This document shows, piece after piece, positions 1 through 7,451 of a stretch of DNA of 64,000 nt. The notes under the pieces were generated by a model. The model was not told the origin of the DNA. It searched no databases and worked only from the letters and a program-made list of their open reading frames with translations. A program made the position numbers and the translations under genes. The stretch lies in NCBI GenBank assembly GCA_023443745.1, contig JAEZTB010000064.1, positions 1-64,000 of the forward strand. The letters run 5' to 3'. Source of the DNA: Bacillota bacterium. GTDB taxonomy: Bacteria > Bacillota > Clostridia > DSM-8532. Each line of letters begins with the position of its first letter. The first letter of the stretch is position 1.

Positions 1-40
1 GAATTATTTCCTGAATTACATCCTTAGGCAATGCTACCAT
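1..40 (-). CDS. start of an unidentified gene running off the left edge
   Basis: On the minus strand an ATG at 40-38 opens a frame that stays open to the window edge and encodes 13 residues (MVALPKDVIQEII). It is supported by a GGGAG Shine-Dalgarno at 53-49, eight bases upstream. That Shine-Dalgarno lies in the 3' arm of the hairpin at 44-95. It follows the PadR/HAAS pair on the same strand. Thirteen residues are too few to identify a product. Confidence 0.45.
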   Translation of the reverse strand, partial: MVALPKDVIQEII

Positions 41-43
41 AAA

Positions 44-95
44 AAATACTCCCTTCTGGTTTCTTATTACTAATCCTTACCAGAAAAGAGTATTT
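44..95 (-). terminator. terminator-like hairpin overlapping the next ribosome binding site
   Basis: Read on the minus strand, arms AAATACTC + TTCTGGT (95-88, 85-79) pair with ACCAGAA + GAGTATTT (60-54, 51-44). A two-base AA/GG internal loop interrupts the stem and the apical loop is 18 bases. A run of T follows directly (46-41). It begins just after the HAAS-domain gene stop, as expected for its terminator. The 3' arm also carries the GGGAG ribosome binding site of the next gene. The string GGAGTATTTTTTATG recurs almost exactly before the SecA-like gene at 38.2 kb. Confidence 0.7.
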
Positions 96-98
96 CCT

Positions 99-449
99 TT
101 ACCATACACAAGATTTTTTACAGCCTCCCATAAGATGTATGCTAAAGACAAAAGGAACAACAATTATAAGATTCAATATATTTATTGTCGTATCTACGAT
201 TATTCCAAACGACTTTTGTTCCTCTTGTTTATTTCTCTCGCCAGGATGTTCAGTATAATATTCCTCTAAAATGTTTCGCGCGATTAGATTAACATCCCCA
301 AGCTCGAGTATGATATCATTTTCCTTTTTTCCTGCCAGTAAACCTTCTTTGAAATGATTCTCATAGTCCTTTAAGATATCCATCTTGTACTCGGCAGGTA
401 AATCCCTGATTTCCCAATTTAGTTTGCTCAAATAGTTTTCAATTTTCAT
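99..449 (-). CDS. HAAS-domain (DUF1700-like) membrane protein, short
   Basis: A 116-residue protein. Its N-terminal 65 residues look like the HAAS alpha-helical domain (DUF1700 family) that typically pairs with PadR regulators: YLSKLNWEIRDLPAEYKMDIL, then a G-D-V-N-LIARNILEEYY helix. One hydrophobic segment follows (about residues 85-105) and a Cys-containing tail (GGCKKSCVW). The ATG overlaps the end of the PadR gene by four bases, so the two are translationally coupled. Many DUF1700 proteins are longer, with several membrane segments, so this may be a truncated version; the hairpin directly after the stop argues that the end is at least stable. Likely role, by family: a partner or sensor-like modulator of PadR signalling at the membrane. 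Confidence 0.7.
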   Translation of the reverse strand: MKIENYLSKLNWEIRDLPAEYKMDILKDYENHFKEGLLAGKKENDIILELGDVNLIARNILEEYYTEHPGERNKQEEQKSFGIIVDTTINILNLIIVVPFVFSIHLMGGCKKSCVW

Positions 450-763
450 AACGACACACCTTCCAGAAACTTTGTCAGCGAATTTGAAATTTTATACCAT
501 TCATCTCTTTGCCTATTAAAATAATCTCTTCCTTTGGCTGTTATCCTATAGTACTTTCTCGGTGGTCCATAAGCTGATTCCAAAATGTAATACTCTAAGA
601 ACCTTTCATCTTGTAAGCGTTTCAACAAGGGATAAAGTGTTCCCTTAGTGATATCTATAACTTGAGATACTTGTTCGACCAATTCATACCCGTAGCAATC
701 CTGGCTGTATATAATTCCTAATACACACAAGTCTAACAAACCTTTTTTAAACTGGATATCCAA
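446..763 (-). CDS. PadR-family transcriptional regulator
   Basis: A 105-residue winged-helix repressor. The PadR signature is clear: LLDLCVLGII, then the YGYELVEQV helix, the ITKGTLYPLLKRLQ recognition helix and the wing GPPRKYYRIT. A short C-terminal dimerisation helix follows. The start is TTG at 763, preceded by a good AGGTGA Shine-Dalgarno at 775-770; no better ATG exists upstream. It overlaps the HAAS gene by four bases, the usual PadR-DUF1700 pairing. Regulators of this family respond to phenolics, drugs or envelope stress and usually repress their own operon. The ligand is not predictable here. Confidence 0.9.
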   Translation of the reverse strand: MDIQFKKGLLDLCVLGIIYSQDCYGYELVEQVSQVIDITKGTLYPLLKRLQDERFLEYYILESAYGPPRKYYRITAKGRDYFNRQRDEWYKISNSLTKFLEGVSL

Positions 764-785
764 ATTTCTTCACCTCATATGTTAT

Positions 786-814
786 ATTATATAGCAAACT
801 ATTATGCATAACAA
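786..814 (-). promoter_or_regulatory. sigma-A promoter of the PadR-HAAS operon
   Basis: On the minus strand a -35 TTGTTA (814-809) and a perfect -10 TATAAT (791-786) are separated by 17 bases. The spacer contains the palindrome TTATGCATAA, a plausible self-repression operator for the PadR protein. Confidence 0.65.
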
Positions 815-981
815 GATAGTAATGTCTATTTTTTCAAAATATTTGTTACAGCGTTTGAATGAGAATTGATCTGTTGGAAATGGATCAAGTTGTGGATTCA
901 ATTCCATCAAACTACAGCATTTTTATAAGCTTTTCGTGGGATATTAACCTTATATATTTTTAAAGAAAATGAAAGGTTTGA

Positions 982-1587
982 TTGATTATGGATAACAACA
1001 GGAATAATAGTATGAATAGCAACAAGAACGAGAATAGTATAAATGAAACCAGTGCAAATAGCAGCAATACTAACCATTTCAAGCACCTTTTAGATCAGCA
1101 CAGGGAACACCATATGGAAATATTGGACGACATGGAGAATCTGACCTTTGGAGATAATGACAATAATAATTCTACCGAACTTTCAAATTATGACAATCAT
1201 CCCGCTGAAATAGCCAGTGAACTGTTTGATATTGAGCATCAAATGGCATTAAAAAAGCTTCAGGAGCATGAGGTAGATGAGATTAACCGGGCAAAAGAGA
1301 AAATAAAGGACGGAACCTTTGGACTTTGTGAGAGTTGCGGTGAGGCCATAGACCCAAAAAGACTAGAGTTGCTGCCTCAAGCCAAGCTCTGTATAGACTG
1401 CGCCCGGGAATTTGATAAGCATGTGCAGGAGATGAAGGGGGATAAAAAGAAAAATCGACCCGTGGAGGAGCAGATTCTCCACTCCTCCAATCTCAATGAC
1501 AGCGCCAGAGGCGAACAGTTCCAGGATTTAATGGAATATGGGTCAGCGGACAGCCACCAGGATAGGGGCGGTAAGATTGTTCAATGA
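982..1587 (+). CDS. YteA-like TraR/DksA zinc-finger protein
   Basis: About 200 residues. The N-terminus is Asn/Ser-rich and low in complexity (1-30). It is followed by a helical hairpin (HLLDQHREHH; HPAEIASELFDIEHQMALKK) and a C4 zinc finger of the DksA/TraR type, CESCGEAIDPKRLELLPQ-KLCIDC, around residues 113-136. A polar tail of about 50 residues follows. The architecture matches the YteA/YocK family of Bacillus, mostly found in spore formers. By family it may contact RNA polymerase or act late in growth, but function is not established. The start is TTG 982 (six bases after GAAAGG) or ATG 988; the two differ by two residues. Confidence 0.8.
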   Translation: MIMDNNRNNSMNSNKNENSINETSANSSNTNHFKHLLDQHREHHMEILDDMENLTFGDNDNNNSTELSNYDNHPAEIASELFDIEHQMALKKLQEHEVDEINRAKEKIKDGTFGLCESCGEAIDPKRLELLPQAKLCIDCAREFDKHVQEMKGDKKKNRPVEEQILHSSNLNDSARGEQFQDLMEYGSADSHQDRGGKIVQ

Positions 1588-1647
1588 TCATATTTGGGTC
1601 CCAGACTAACTAATCGTTATTCACCATGAAATATACATTATGTTAAG

Positions 1648-1686
1648 ACAATCATGACCACTGATTAAGCCGGTGGTCATGATTGT
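1648..1686 (+). terminator. strong intergenic hairpin after the YteA-like gene
   Basis: A perfect 14-base stem (arm ACAATCATGACCAC, 1648-1661; complement 1673-1686) with an 11-base loop. The T-run after it is poor (TTGC), so it could be a weak terminator or an RNA 3'-end stabiliser. The rest of the 1588-1867 gap holds no recognisable element beyond a short TTAACGGG string near 1751. Confidence 0.55.
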
Positions 1687-1867
1687 TTGCACATAAGCAG
1701 AAGTGAGGAACATACCAAATGACTTGGTCTATTAGCAATCTTTGATTACGTTAACGGGTTTAATACTTTTCATGCGCTTCTTCATATGTTAAGATCTGTA
1801 TACGGAGCAGATAATTCATCTTCATGGGTGCTGATATGGAGAAATTTAAGTACAGAATGGATGTTAT

Positions 1868-2515
1868 ATGAGTCAGATTAAACTTATGGTATTTGATATG
1901 GACGGAGTTATTGTTGACACTGAACCACTCCATCGCAAGGCAAAAGAACAAGTTTTAGTTGATTATGGCATAGAAAACGATGTTAACCTGGATGCCACAG
2001 TGGGATTGCCCAATGAAGCCTTTTGGGCCAAGATTATAAAAGAGTACAGCCTTATGGCAGAGCCGGATGACCTTGTGCTGCTTCAAAACAACCTGATTCT
2101 TTCCATGATGGAAAAGCTCGGTATGGGGCTTACACCAGGACTGCCAAAATTATTGGATGAGCTTGAGAGCAGAGGCATTAAGATCGGCCTCGCCTCATCC
2201 TCCAGGCGTTATTTTGTTGAAAAGGTTCTTAACCGATATGGAATTAAGAATAGGTTCACTTATACAGTAACGGGGGACGAGGTTGAAAAGCGAAAGCCCG
2301 AACCGGAATGTTATAAAAAGGTGTTGGCCCTTGCAGGGGTAGAGCCTTCTGAAGCTGCCGCCATTGAGGACTCGACTGCAGGGGTAAAGGCAGCTTGTAC
2401 GGCGGGTTTACTGTGCTTTGGATTTAACAATCCCGGTTCAGGGAATCAGGATCTTTCTTTATCACACCATAAAATTGCAAGGTTGACCGATGTAGTCTCA
2501 TTTCTTTTTGGGTAA
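1868..2515 (+). CDS. HAD-superfamily phosphatase, beta-phosphoglucomutase type
   Basis: A 215-residue haloacid-dehalogenase hydrolase of subfamily IA. Motif I is FDMDGVIVDT with nucleophile Asp10 and acid/base Asp12. Motif II is LASSSR. Motif III is KRKPEPECY. Motif IV is AIEDSTAG. The helical cap between motifs I and II resembles beta-phosphoglucomutase and sugar-phosphate phosphatases. Cytosolic; the substrate is probably a sugar phosphate or other small phosphomonoester, but it cannot be fixed from sequence. The upstream Shine-Dalgarno is weak. It is convergent with thymidine kinase and their 3' ends overlap by 18 bases. Confidence 0.85.
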   Translation: MSQIKLMVFDMDGVIVDTEPLHRKAKEQVLVDYGIENDVNLDATVGLPNEAFWAKIIKEYSLMAEPDDLVLLQNNLILSMMEKLGMGLTPGLPKLLDELESRGIKIGLASSSRRYFVEKVLNRYGIKNRFTYTVTGDEVEKRKPEPECYKKVLALAGVEPSEAAAIEDSTAGVKAACTAGLLCFGFNNPGSGNQDLSLSHHKIARLTDVVSFLFG

Positions 2516-3148
2516 AACCATCTTCCCATATTTGAGATTCATGTAAACATCCAGGGAGACGGGCAGGTATTGAATATCCTGATCGTTTTCAATGGCAATT
2601 TGGCTTCCTTCGAATATGGGTTCGCCATTAACAAGCCGCAAATTCATAGTGGCTTTTTTAGGCGTCTTGCTGACCCTGCAAATGGCCCGAGTGGTGACCT
2701 CCTCAATATTCTGAGCCAGGGCGAAGAGGTGGGTGCTGCCTTCAAAGGGATTACCCAAGGCATCAACCTTAATGCCAAAGCAAATAACTGGGAGATTATA
2801 CTCCGTTGCAATCCTGGCAAGCTCCCAAACATTATCTCTTGATAAAAATTGCGCTTCATCAATGAGAACGATGGACAGGCTGTTTCCTTGCTCATGGGCC
2901 TTATTGATTTCCTGCACTAGCCTATTATATAGCCAATCCTTTTCAGGATAGATTAAGAAGTCACATTTTCTCTTGATTTCACCGTTTTCAAGGCGGCTTA
3001 TAATATATTCGCCCTCTTTTGTATCGGTGTGTGGCTTGAGGCAAAGGATCTTTCTGGAATTATACTTCTCGTAATCATAGGCGATTTGGAGAAGCTGAGT
3101 GGATTTTCCGGCATTCATAACTGCATAACGAAAATAGAGTTTTGCCAT
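2498..3148 (-). CDS. tdk: thymidine kinase (type II) lacking most zinc ligands
   Basis: A 216-residue kinase that phosphorylates thymidine to dTMP with ATP in the salvage pathway. The P-loop is MNAGKST (residues 11-17). The catalytic-base motif is LIDEAQFL near residue 100, followed by VICFGIK and a lasso-like region (THLFALAQNIEEV). The start is the ATG at 3148, with AGGTGAG just upstream; an in-frame ATG five codons earlier lacks a good site. In type II enzymes four Cys/His residues hold a structural zinc. Here only one Cys (AIC) remains: the expected second Cys is in RVSK, and the C-terminal C-R-K-H pair is replaced by SLDVYM. It belongs to a zinc-site-less variant of the family. Confidence 0.9.
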   Translation of the reverse strand: MAKLYFRYAVMNAGKSTQLLQIAYDYEKYNSRKILCLKPHTDTKEGEYIISRLENGEIKRKCDFLIYPEKDWLYNRLVQEINKAHEQGNSLSIVLIDEAQFLSRDNVWELARIATEYNLPVICFGIKVDALGNPFEGSTHLFALAQNIEEVTTRAICRVSKTPKKATMNLRLVNGEPIFEGSQIAIENDQDIQYLPVSLDVYMNLKYGKMVLPKKK

Positions 3149-3253
3149 ATTCTCACCTGTCATTAAAATTTAGTGTGGTTACACATCAATATCTTAGCAT
3201 ACTAAAAAGCAATAAGAAATGAAATTGTCACAGAATTTTGTTCATTCGTTTTA

Positions 3254-3282
3254 GTGATAGAATCGCCATTTTCTGCTATAAT
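3254..3282 (+). promoter_or_regulatory. probable promoter of the glyoxalase operon
   Basis: A -35-like GTGATA (3254-3259), a 17-base spacer and a perfect TATAAT (3277-3282). Transcription would start near 3289, placing the tandem repeat at 3310-3397 in a long 5' leader. Confidence 0.5.
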
Positions 3283-3309
3283 CACAATAAGACGAGTCGC
3301 TTTGTTTCT

Positions 3310-3397
3310 GGGTCGAGGCTTGTGGCATGTTCCTGTAGGAAACTGCCTCTGTTTCCGGGTCGAGGCTTGTGGCATGTTCCTGTGGAACCTGCCTCTG
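3310..3397 (+). repeat. two tandem GGGTCGAGG-box hairpin repeats
   Basis: Two units spaced 47 bases apart. Each has the box GGGTCGAGGCTTGT (3310 and 3357), then a hairpin (3324-3347 and 3371-3393), then TCTG. Hairpin 1 pairs GGCA..TTCC with GGAA..TGCC; hairpin 2 has the same arms with a changed loop and bulge. The same box and layout return at 41.1, 58.9 and 60.6 kb. The units lie in the leader of the glyoxalase operon. Nothing in them codes. Confidence 0.8.
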
Positions 3398-3472
3398 TTC
3401 AGGGTATCGGGCGGTTATGAAAGCCAACCGGACAAATCTCGTAAATAAATAATGTGAAAGGATAACAACGCT

Positions 3473-3844
3473 ATGAATTTTAGAATTGTTCATTCCAATA
3501 TTAATGTAAAAAATCTCGACGAATCCGTTACTTTTTATGAAAAAGCTCTGGGTCTCAAGGTTATGTCAAGAAAAGGACCTTCTGACGGAAGCTTTATTCT
3601 TGTTTTCATGGGAGACGGGAATTCATTGCATCAAATCGAGCTCACCTGGCTAAGAGACAAGGAAGGCCCCTATAACCTTGGTGATAATGAATCCCATATT
3701 GCATTTAAGGTGGACGATTATGAGGCAGCCTATGCGCTTCATAAGGAGATGGGCTGCATTTGTTACGAGAATAAGGCCATGGGTCTATATTTCATTGAAG
3801 ATCCTGACGGCTACTGGCTGGAAATTATCCCGGAGAAAAAGTAG
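3473..3844 (+). CDS. glyoxalase I-like VOC-family protein
   Basis: A 123-residue vicinal-oxygen-chelate protein with two beta-alpha-beta-beta-beta halves. Candidate metal ligands line up with lactoylglutathione lyase: His8 (IVHSNINV), Glu near 57 (HQIELTW), His near 75 (ESHIAFKV) and Glu near 119 (YWLEIIPE). The DPDGYWLEI ending is typical. By family it isomerises the hemithioacetal of methylglyoxal and a thiol, or a related substrate; clostridia often lack glutathione, so the thiol cofactor is uncertain. It is followed after four bases by the metallopeptidase gene, so the two are probably co-transcribed. Confidence 0.85.
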   Translation: MNFRIVHSNINVKNLDESVTFYEKALGLKVMSRKGPSDGSFILVFMGDGNSLHQIELTWLRDKEGPYNLGDNESHIAFKVDDYEAAYALHKEMGCICYENKAMGLYFIEDPDGYWLEIIPEKK

Positions 3845-3848
3845 AGGC

Positions 3849-4529
3849 ATGGTTGAACTGGTTATTGATGAGCTTATCCGCTCAAAAAGAAGGTCTGTTT
3901 CCCTGACTATTTCACAGGAAGGCAGACTGATTGTACGGGCTCCTTTAAGGCTGCCGCTAAGGGAGATCCAAAAACTGATTCAAGATAAAAGAGACTGGAT
4001 TATCGATAAAAAGAGACAAGCTATTGAAAGAGTGAATCAAGCTCAGAATTTTTCTGTTCAGCATGGCGGCACTATACCTTTTTTAGGGGAAACCTTAAAG
4101 CTTGTCGTGACCGACAAGGTCAGGTTCATCACCCTTAGTGAGGGAGAATTGCTGATTCCCTCTGCTAATCAAGAAAAAGCAAATCCCATGCTAAAGAAAT
4201 GGTATCAAAATCAAGCCAAAGCCCTTCTCAACAAAAGAATTGCTGAATTGTCAAAGTTATATGGAATACCTTTTCAGGAATGCCGTATTACAAGTGCAAG
4301 GAAGCGATGGGGTTCCTGTAACAGCAAAAACAAAATAAATCTGACATGGCGTCTTATCATGGCTAATCAACGTGCTGTCGACTATGTCATAGTCCATGAG
4401 CTCTGCCATGTTATTCACAAGAATCATTCAAGTGCTTTTTGGCACAAGGTGAGGGATATTATGCCCGATTTTGCTGTTCATCGAAAATGGCTCAGAGATC
4501 ATGCATACATTTTGGATGTGTTGGAATGA
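3849..4529 (+). CDS. YgjP-like zinc metallopeptidase (DUF45, SprT-related)
   Basis: A 226-residue protein of the YgjP/DUF45 family. The N-terminal half is beta-rich with SKRRSVSLTIS and VRAPLRLP. The C-terminal gluzincin motif is VIVHELCHVIHKNHS, in which HELCH supplies two zinc-binding histidines and the catalytic Glu; the downstream FW-HKV and PDF motif is typical. The preceding RKRWGSCNSKNKINLTWRL block is a family hallmark. The ATG at 3849 fits alignment to the family; longer versions of the frame overlap the glyoxalase gene and are not credible. Cellular role and substrate are unknown. Confidence 0.85.
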   Translation: MVELVIDELIRSKRRSVSLTISQEGRLIVRAPLRLPLREIQKLIQDKRDWIIDKKRQAIERVNQAQNFSVQHGGTIPFLGETLKLVVTDKVRFITLSEGELLIPSANQEKANPMLKKWYQNQAKALLNKRIAELSKLYGIPFQECRITSARKRWGSCNSKNKINLTWRLIMANQRAVDYVIVHELCHVIHKNHSSAFWHKVRDIMPDFAVHRKWLRDHAYILDVLE

Positions 4530-4567
4530 CCGTGAAGAATTTTTGTACTTTTTTACTCATCATGAGC

Positions 4568-4611
4568 AAAGTTTCAGGGCAAACTAAAAACCTTGAAACT
4601 TTTATTTTTTT
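4568..4611 (+). terminator. intrinsic terminator after the metallopeptidase gene
   Basis: The stem AAAGTTTCA (4568-4576) pairs with TGAAACTTT (4594-4602), with a 17-base loop, followed by TATTTTTTTT. The right arm also supplies the -35 element of the next promoter. Confidence 0.75.
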
Positions 4612-4621
4612 CCTGTATAAT
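4593..4621 (+). promoter_or_regulatory. sigma-A promoter of the acyl-CoA synthetase gene
   Basis: TTGAAA (4593-4598), exactly 17 bases, then TATAAT (4616-4621). The -35 lies inside the 3' arm of the preceding terminator. The leader to the ATG is about 48 bases. Confidence 0.75.
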
Positions 4622-4674
4622 TATCACCAAGTACTATTATTAAATAATAATAACAGATAATAGGAGAGGGTTTA

Positions 4675-6495
4675 ATGAGTAAAGGGTATGAAATCACCAC
4701 CAGTAACGGAAGAAGAATTGTCAGGGGATTTGGTCACTATGAGGCATTTCCGGTATCGGACCTACGTCAGCTGGTTAAAGGAAGCGTATCCAAATATGGA
4801 TCAAAAACAGCCTTCAAATTTAAAAGAGACGGTAAGCTTATTGAAAAAACCTATCATGATCTCGACCATGATGTAGACGCCCTGGGAACTGCCCTTCATG
4901 AACTCGGCCTTAAAGGAAGCTATATCTCGGTATACAGTGAGAATCGTTATGAGTGGAGCGTTGCCTATTTCTCAATCATCAATGGTACAGGTATAGGCGT
5001 TCCTCTTGATAAATACCTCCCTCTCAATGAAGTAGAAAATTTAATCCATAGAGGCAGGGTGGAGGCTATTTTTTACAGCAAGGCTTACCAGGACACTATG
5101 GTAGAACTTTCAAAAAGAGAGAATACATTAAAAGTCTTTATCTGTATGGATGAAATTCCTCCTGTAGAAGGAGACCCGCGTTTTATGACTATGGCTTCCT
5201 TGATCCGTAAAGGAAACGAGCTTCTGGATAAAGACGACAAACGCTTTGTAAAGGCTATCATCAAGCGGGATGAAATGTCTATCCTGTTATTCACTTCCGG
5301 TACAACAAAAGCCTCCAAAGGGGTCATGCTGTCGCATACGAATATAGCCAGCAACATAACCTCTATTTCAACCTTGTTAAAAGTTTATTCAAATGATGTT
5401 CATCTTTCTCTTTTGCCCCTTCATCATACCTTTGAAAATACCATAGGCTTAATGTATATGCTGCATATGGGTGTTACCATTTCCTATTCGGAAGGTATCA
5501 AGCATTTGGCTCAAAATATCAAGGAGTTTAACGTAACCATACTTGTTGGTGTTCCTGCCATTTTTGAAGCCATATACGGAAGGGTCATGGATGGAATTGA
5601 AAAGCAGGGAAAAACCAGCCTTATAAAAGCCATGACACGGCTTTCGGAATTTTTGAGAAAGCTGGGAATCGACATCAGACGAAAGCTCTTTAAACCTGTT
5701 ATGGATAAGCTCGGACCAGATTTGAGACTATTTGTTTCGGGAGCCGCCCCCATTAACCCGGAAATTCTTAAGGGCTTTCAGAGCTTCGGTATTACCTTTC
5801 TTCAAGGCTACGGGTTGACTGAAACCTCGCCGGTGATAAATGCAACCACATTCTTTCACAATGTTGTCGGCACCATAGGTATTCCGGTTAAGGATGTAGA
5901 AATTACTATTGATAATCCCGATGAAAACGGAATGGGAGAAATTATGGCCAGAGGCGCCAATGTCATGTTGGGCTATTTTGAAAATCCAGAAGAAACAGAA
6001 GAAGTACTGGAGAAGGATGGCTGGTTCAGAACGGGGGACTTGGGGATAATTGATGAAAAGGGTTATTTGAAAATAACAGGCCGCGCCAAATCCATGATTG
6101 TTTTCACCAATGGCAAAAAAGCTTTTCCTGAGGAATATGAAATCCTTTTAAATACCATTCCGGGTATCAAGGAATCCTTCGCTTGGGGAAACACTGCTCC
6201 CGACGGCGATATTCAGGTATGCGCAAAGCTTGTAATTGATAAAGAATACTTTGAAGGTAAAGGTTATACCCTCGACAGGATTGGAGACGAGCTGGAAGCA
6301 GCCATAAAGAATCTAAATAAGAGCATTCCTCAGTATAAAATCATCCGCTATTTTGTCATGACCTATGAAGAACTTATCAAGACAACAAAATTAAGTATTA
6401 AAAGACCTCTTGAAACTGAGAAGATGAAGCGGTATCTTGATATTGCAGGGGTCGATATGAGGAAGCTTAATAAGCAATTATTAAGGGAAAGTTGA
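4675..6495 (+). CDS. AMP-forming long-chain acyl-CoA synthetase
   Basis: A 606-residue ANL-superfamily adenylating enzyme that activates a fatty acid to acyl-AMP and then to acyl-CoA. Visible motifs: P-loop LLFTSGTTKASKGVMLSH (around 202-219), GYGLTETSPV (A5), DGWFRTGDLGIID (A7), and a hinge/A8 region KITGRAKSMIVFTNGKKAFP. The C-terminal catalytic lysine is probably in KTTKLSIKRP. Cytosolic or membrane-associated. The ATG has the Shine-Dalgarno TAGGAGAGG. The P-loop carries TKASKG where many members have TGxPKG, a mild deviation. The following GNAT gene is 43 bases downstream and probably in the same transcript. Confidence 0.9.
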   Translation: MSKGYEITTSNGRRIVRGFGHYEAFPVSDLRQLVKGSVSKYGSKTAFKFKRDGKLIEKTYHDLDHDVDALGTALHELGLKGSYISVYSENRYEWSVAYFSIINGTGIGVPLDKYLPLNEVENLIHRGRVEAIFYSKAYQDTMVELSKRENTLKVFICMDEIPPVEGDPRFMTMASLIRKGNELLDKDDKRFVKAIIKRDEMSILLFTSGTTKASKGVMLSHTNIASNITSISTLLKVYSNDVHLSLLPLHHTFENTIGLMYMLHMGVTISYSEGIKHLAQNIKEFNVTILVGVPAIFEAIYGRVMDGIEKQGKTSLIKAMTRLSEFLRKLGIDIRRKLFKPVMDKLGPDLRLFVSGAAPINPEILKGFQSFGITFLQGYGLTETSPVINATTFFHNVVGTIGIPVKDVEITIDNPDENGMGEIMARGANVMLGYFENPEETEEVLEKDGWFRTGDLGIIDEKGYLKITGRAKSMIVFTNGKKAFPEEYEILLNTIPGIKESFAWGNTAPDGDIQVCAKLVIDKEYFEGKGYTLDRIGDELEAAIKNLNKSIPQYKIIRYFVMTYEELIKTTKLSIKRPLETEKMKRYLDIAGVDMRKLNKQLLRES

Positions 6496-6538
6496 AAACG
6501 GGAAATAATTTTTAATTCCCCTGACAGATGGGAGAAAT

Positions 6539-7357
6539 ATGATCAGACGAGCCGGAAATGATGATGCCGAAAAGGTTATAGACTACCTGGAAATTGAGGG
6601 AAGCTTAAATACAACCCTTTTGGCACATATAGAAAAGTATGGCTTTGAGAAAGAATTTCAGAATGTTTGGCTCCAGGTTGATGAAAACAATGAGAAGACC
6701 CTTGCTGTAATCATGAAGCATTTTAACAGTCTTTATGTTTACAGCGAGGGCTGTGTTTTTGTTGAAAATGAGGAGCTTGGAAGCTTTGCATCTTTTTTGG
6801 GTGCAGATATTATCTCAGGGAAGCTGGACCTGTTAAGTGATATGGCTCTCTATCTCGAGGGTATGGTGCTGGAACCCTCATGTCATATGAAACTGCAAAA
6901 CGGAAATAAGCTGGTACCATGTACCGAGGTAAAAAAGGCTGATTTGGCCGATTGCCAGGAGCTTGCCGCACTGATTTACAGTATCCCGGAGTTCTCACGG
7001 TTTTACCATTCACGCATGGAAATTGAAAGAGGCATTCGAAGAAGAATGGAGCTTGGCATTTGCCGCTACTTTGTTCTGAAACGTGACGGTGTCATTGTCT
7101 CTCAGGCCTACACCACCATTGAATCAGCTCAATATGCCACTATCGGGGGTGTGGTGACACGCCAGGAATATCGAAAGCAAGGTCTGGCCTCATTGGTAGT
7201 CTCCTGCATCTGCCAGGACCTTCTGAAAGAAAATAAGATTCCTAACCTCTTTTTCAGCAATGAAGAGGCAGGTCGTGTTTATGAGCGATTGGGATTTATT
7301 AATGCAGGAGATTACGCTATGATACTGGACAGAAAATACACCATTTACATAGATTAA
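6539..7357 (+). CDS. GNAT-family N-acetyltransferase
   Basis: A 272-residue protein with its GCN5-related domain in the C-terminal half. The acetyl-CoA-binding motif A is GGVVTRQEYRKQGLASLVVS (about 203-222; Q/RxxGxA), followed by FSNEEAGRVYERLGFINAGDYAMIL (motif B). The N-terminal half is divergent and may be a second, degenerate acyltransferase-like fold. The start has GGGAG nine bases upstream. The substrate is not predictable. It is transcribed after the acyl-CoA synthetase and ends before the ComM hairpin. Confidence 0.8.
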   Translation: MIRRAGNDDAEKVIDYLEIEGSLNTTLLAHIEKYGFEKEFQNVWLQVDENNEKTLAVIMKHFNSLYVYSEGCVFVENEELGSFASFLGADIISGKLDLLSDMALYLEGMVLEPSCHMKLQNGNKLVPCTEVKKADLADCQELAALIYSIPEFSRFYHSRMEIERGIRRRMELGICRYFVLKRDGVIVSQAYTTIESAQYATIGGVVTRQEYRKQGLASLVVSCICQDLLKENKIPNLFFSNEEAGRVYERLGFINAGDYAMILDRKYTIYID

Positions 7358-7386
7358 TATGTAATTTGAAACATTATAATTTAAAC

Positions 7387-7415
7387 TTGTAAAATATAGA
7401 CAAATATGCTAGAAT
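7387..7415 (+). promoter_or_regulatory. sigma-A promoter before comM
   Basis: TTGTAA (7387-7392), 17-base spacer, TAGAAT (7410-7415). Initiation would fall near 7422, inside the left arm of the hairpin at 7419-7444. RNA started here would lack part of that arm, whereas read-through RNA from the GNAT gene would form all of it. Confidence 0.6.
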
Positions 7416-7418
7416 GTA

Positions 7419-7450
7419 CTCCAAACAGATGTTCTTGTTTGGAGGTTTTT
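7419..7450 (+). terminator. hairpin plus U-tract containing the comM ribosome binding site
   Basis: CTCCAAAC (7419-7426) pairs with GTTTGGAG (7437-7444) across a 10-base loop, then G and six T run almost to the ATG at 7452. The GGAGG Shine-Dalgarno is the 3' arm. It can act as terminator for upstream transcription and would hide the ribosome binding site when folded. Confidence 0.6.
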
Positions 7451-7451
7451 T

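Noticed and set aside
3310..3397. Tandem repeats considered as a CRISPR array
   Set aside because: Only two units per locus, the conserved part is a box and a paired hairpin with no unique spacers, and no cas genes are present.
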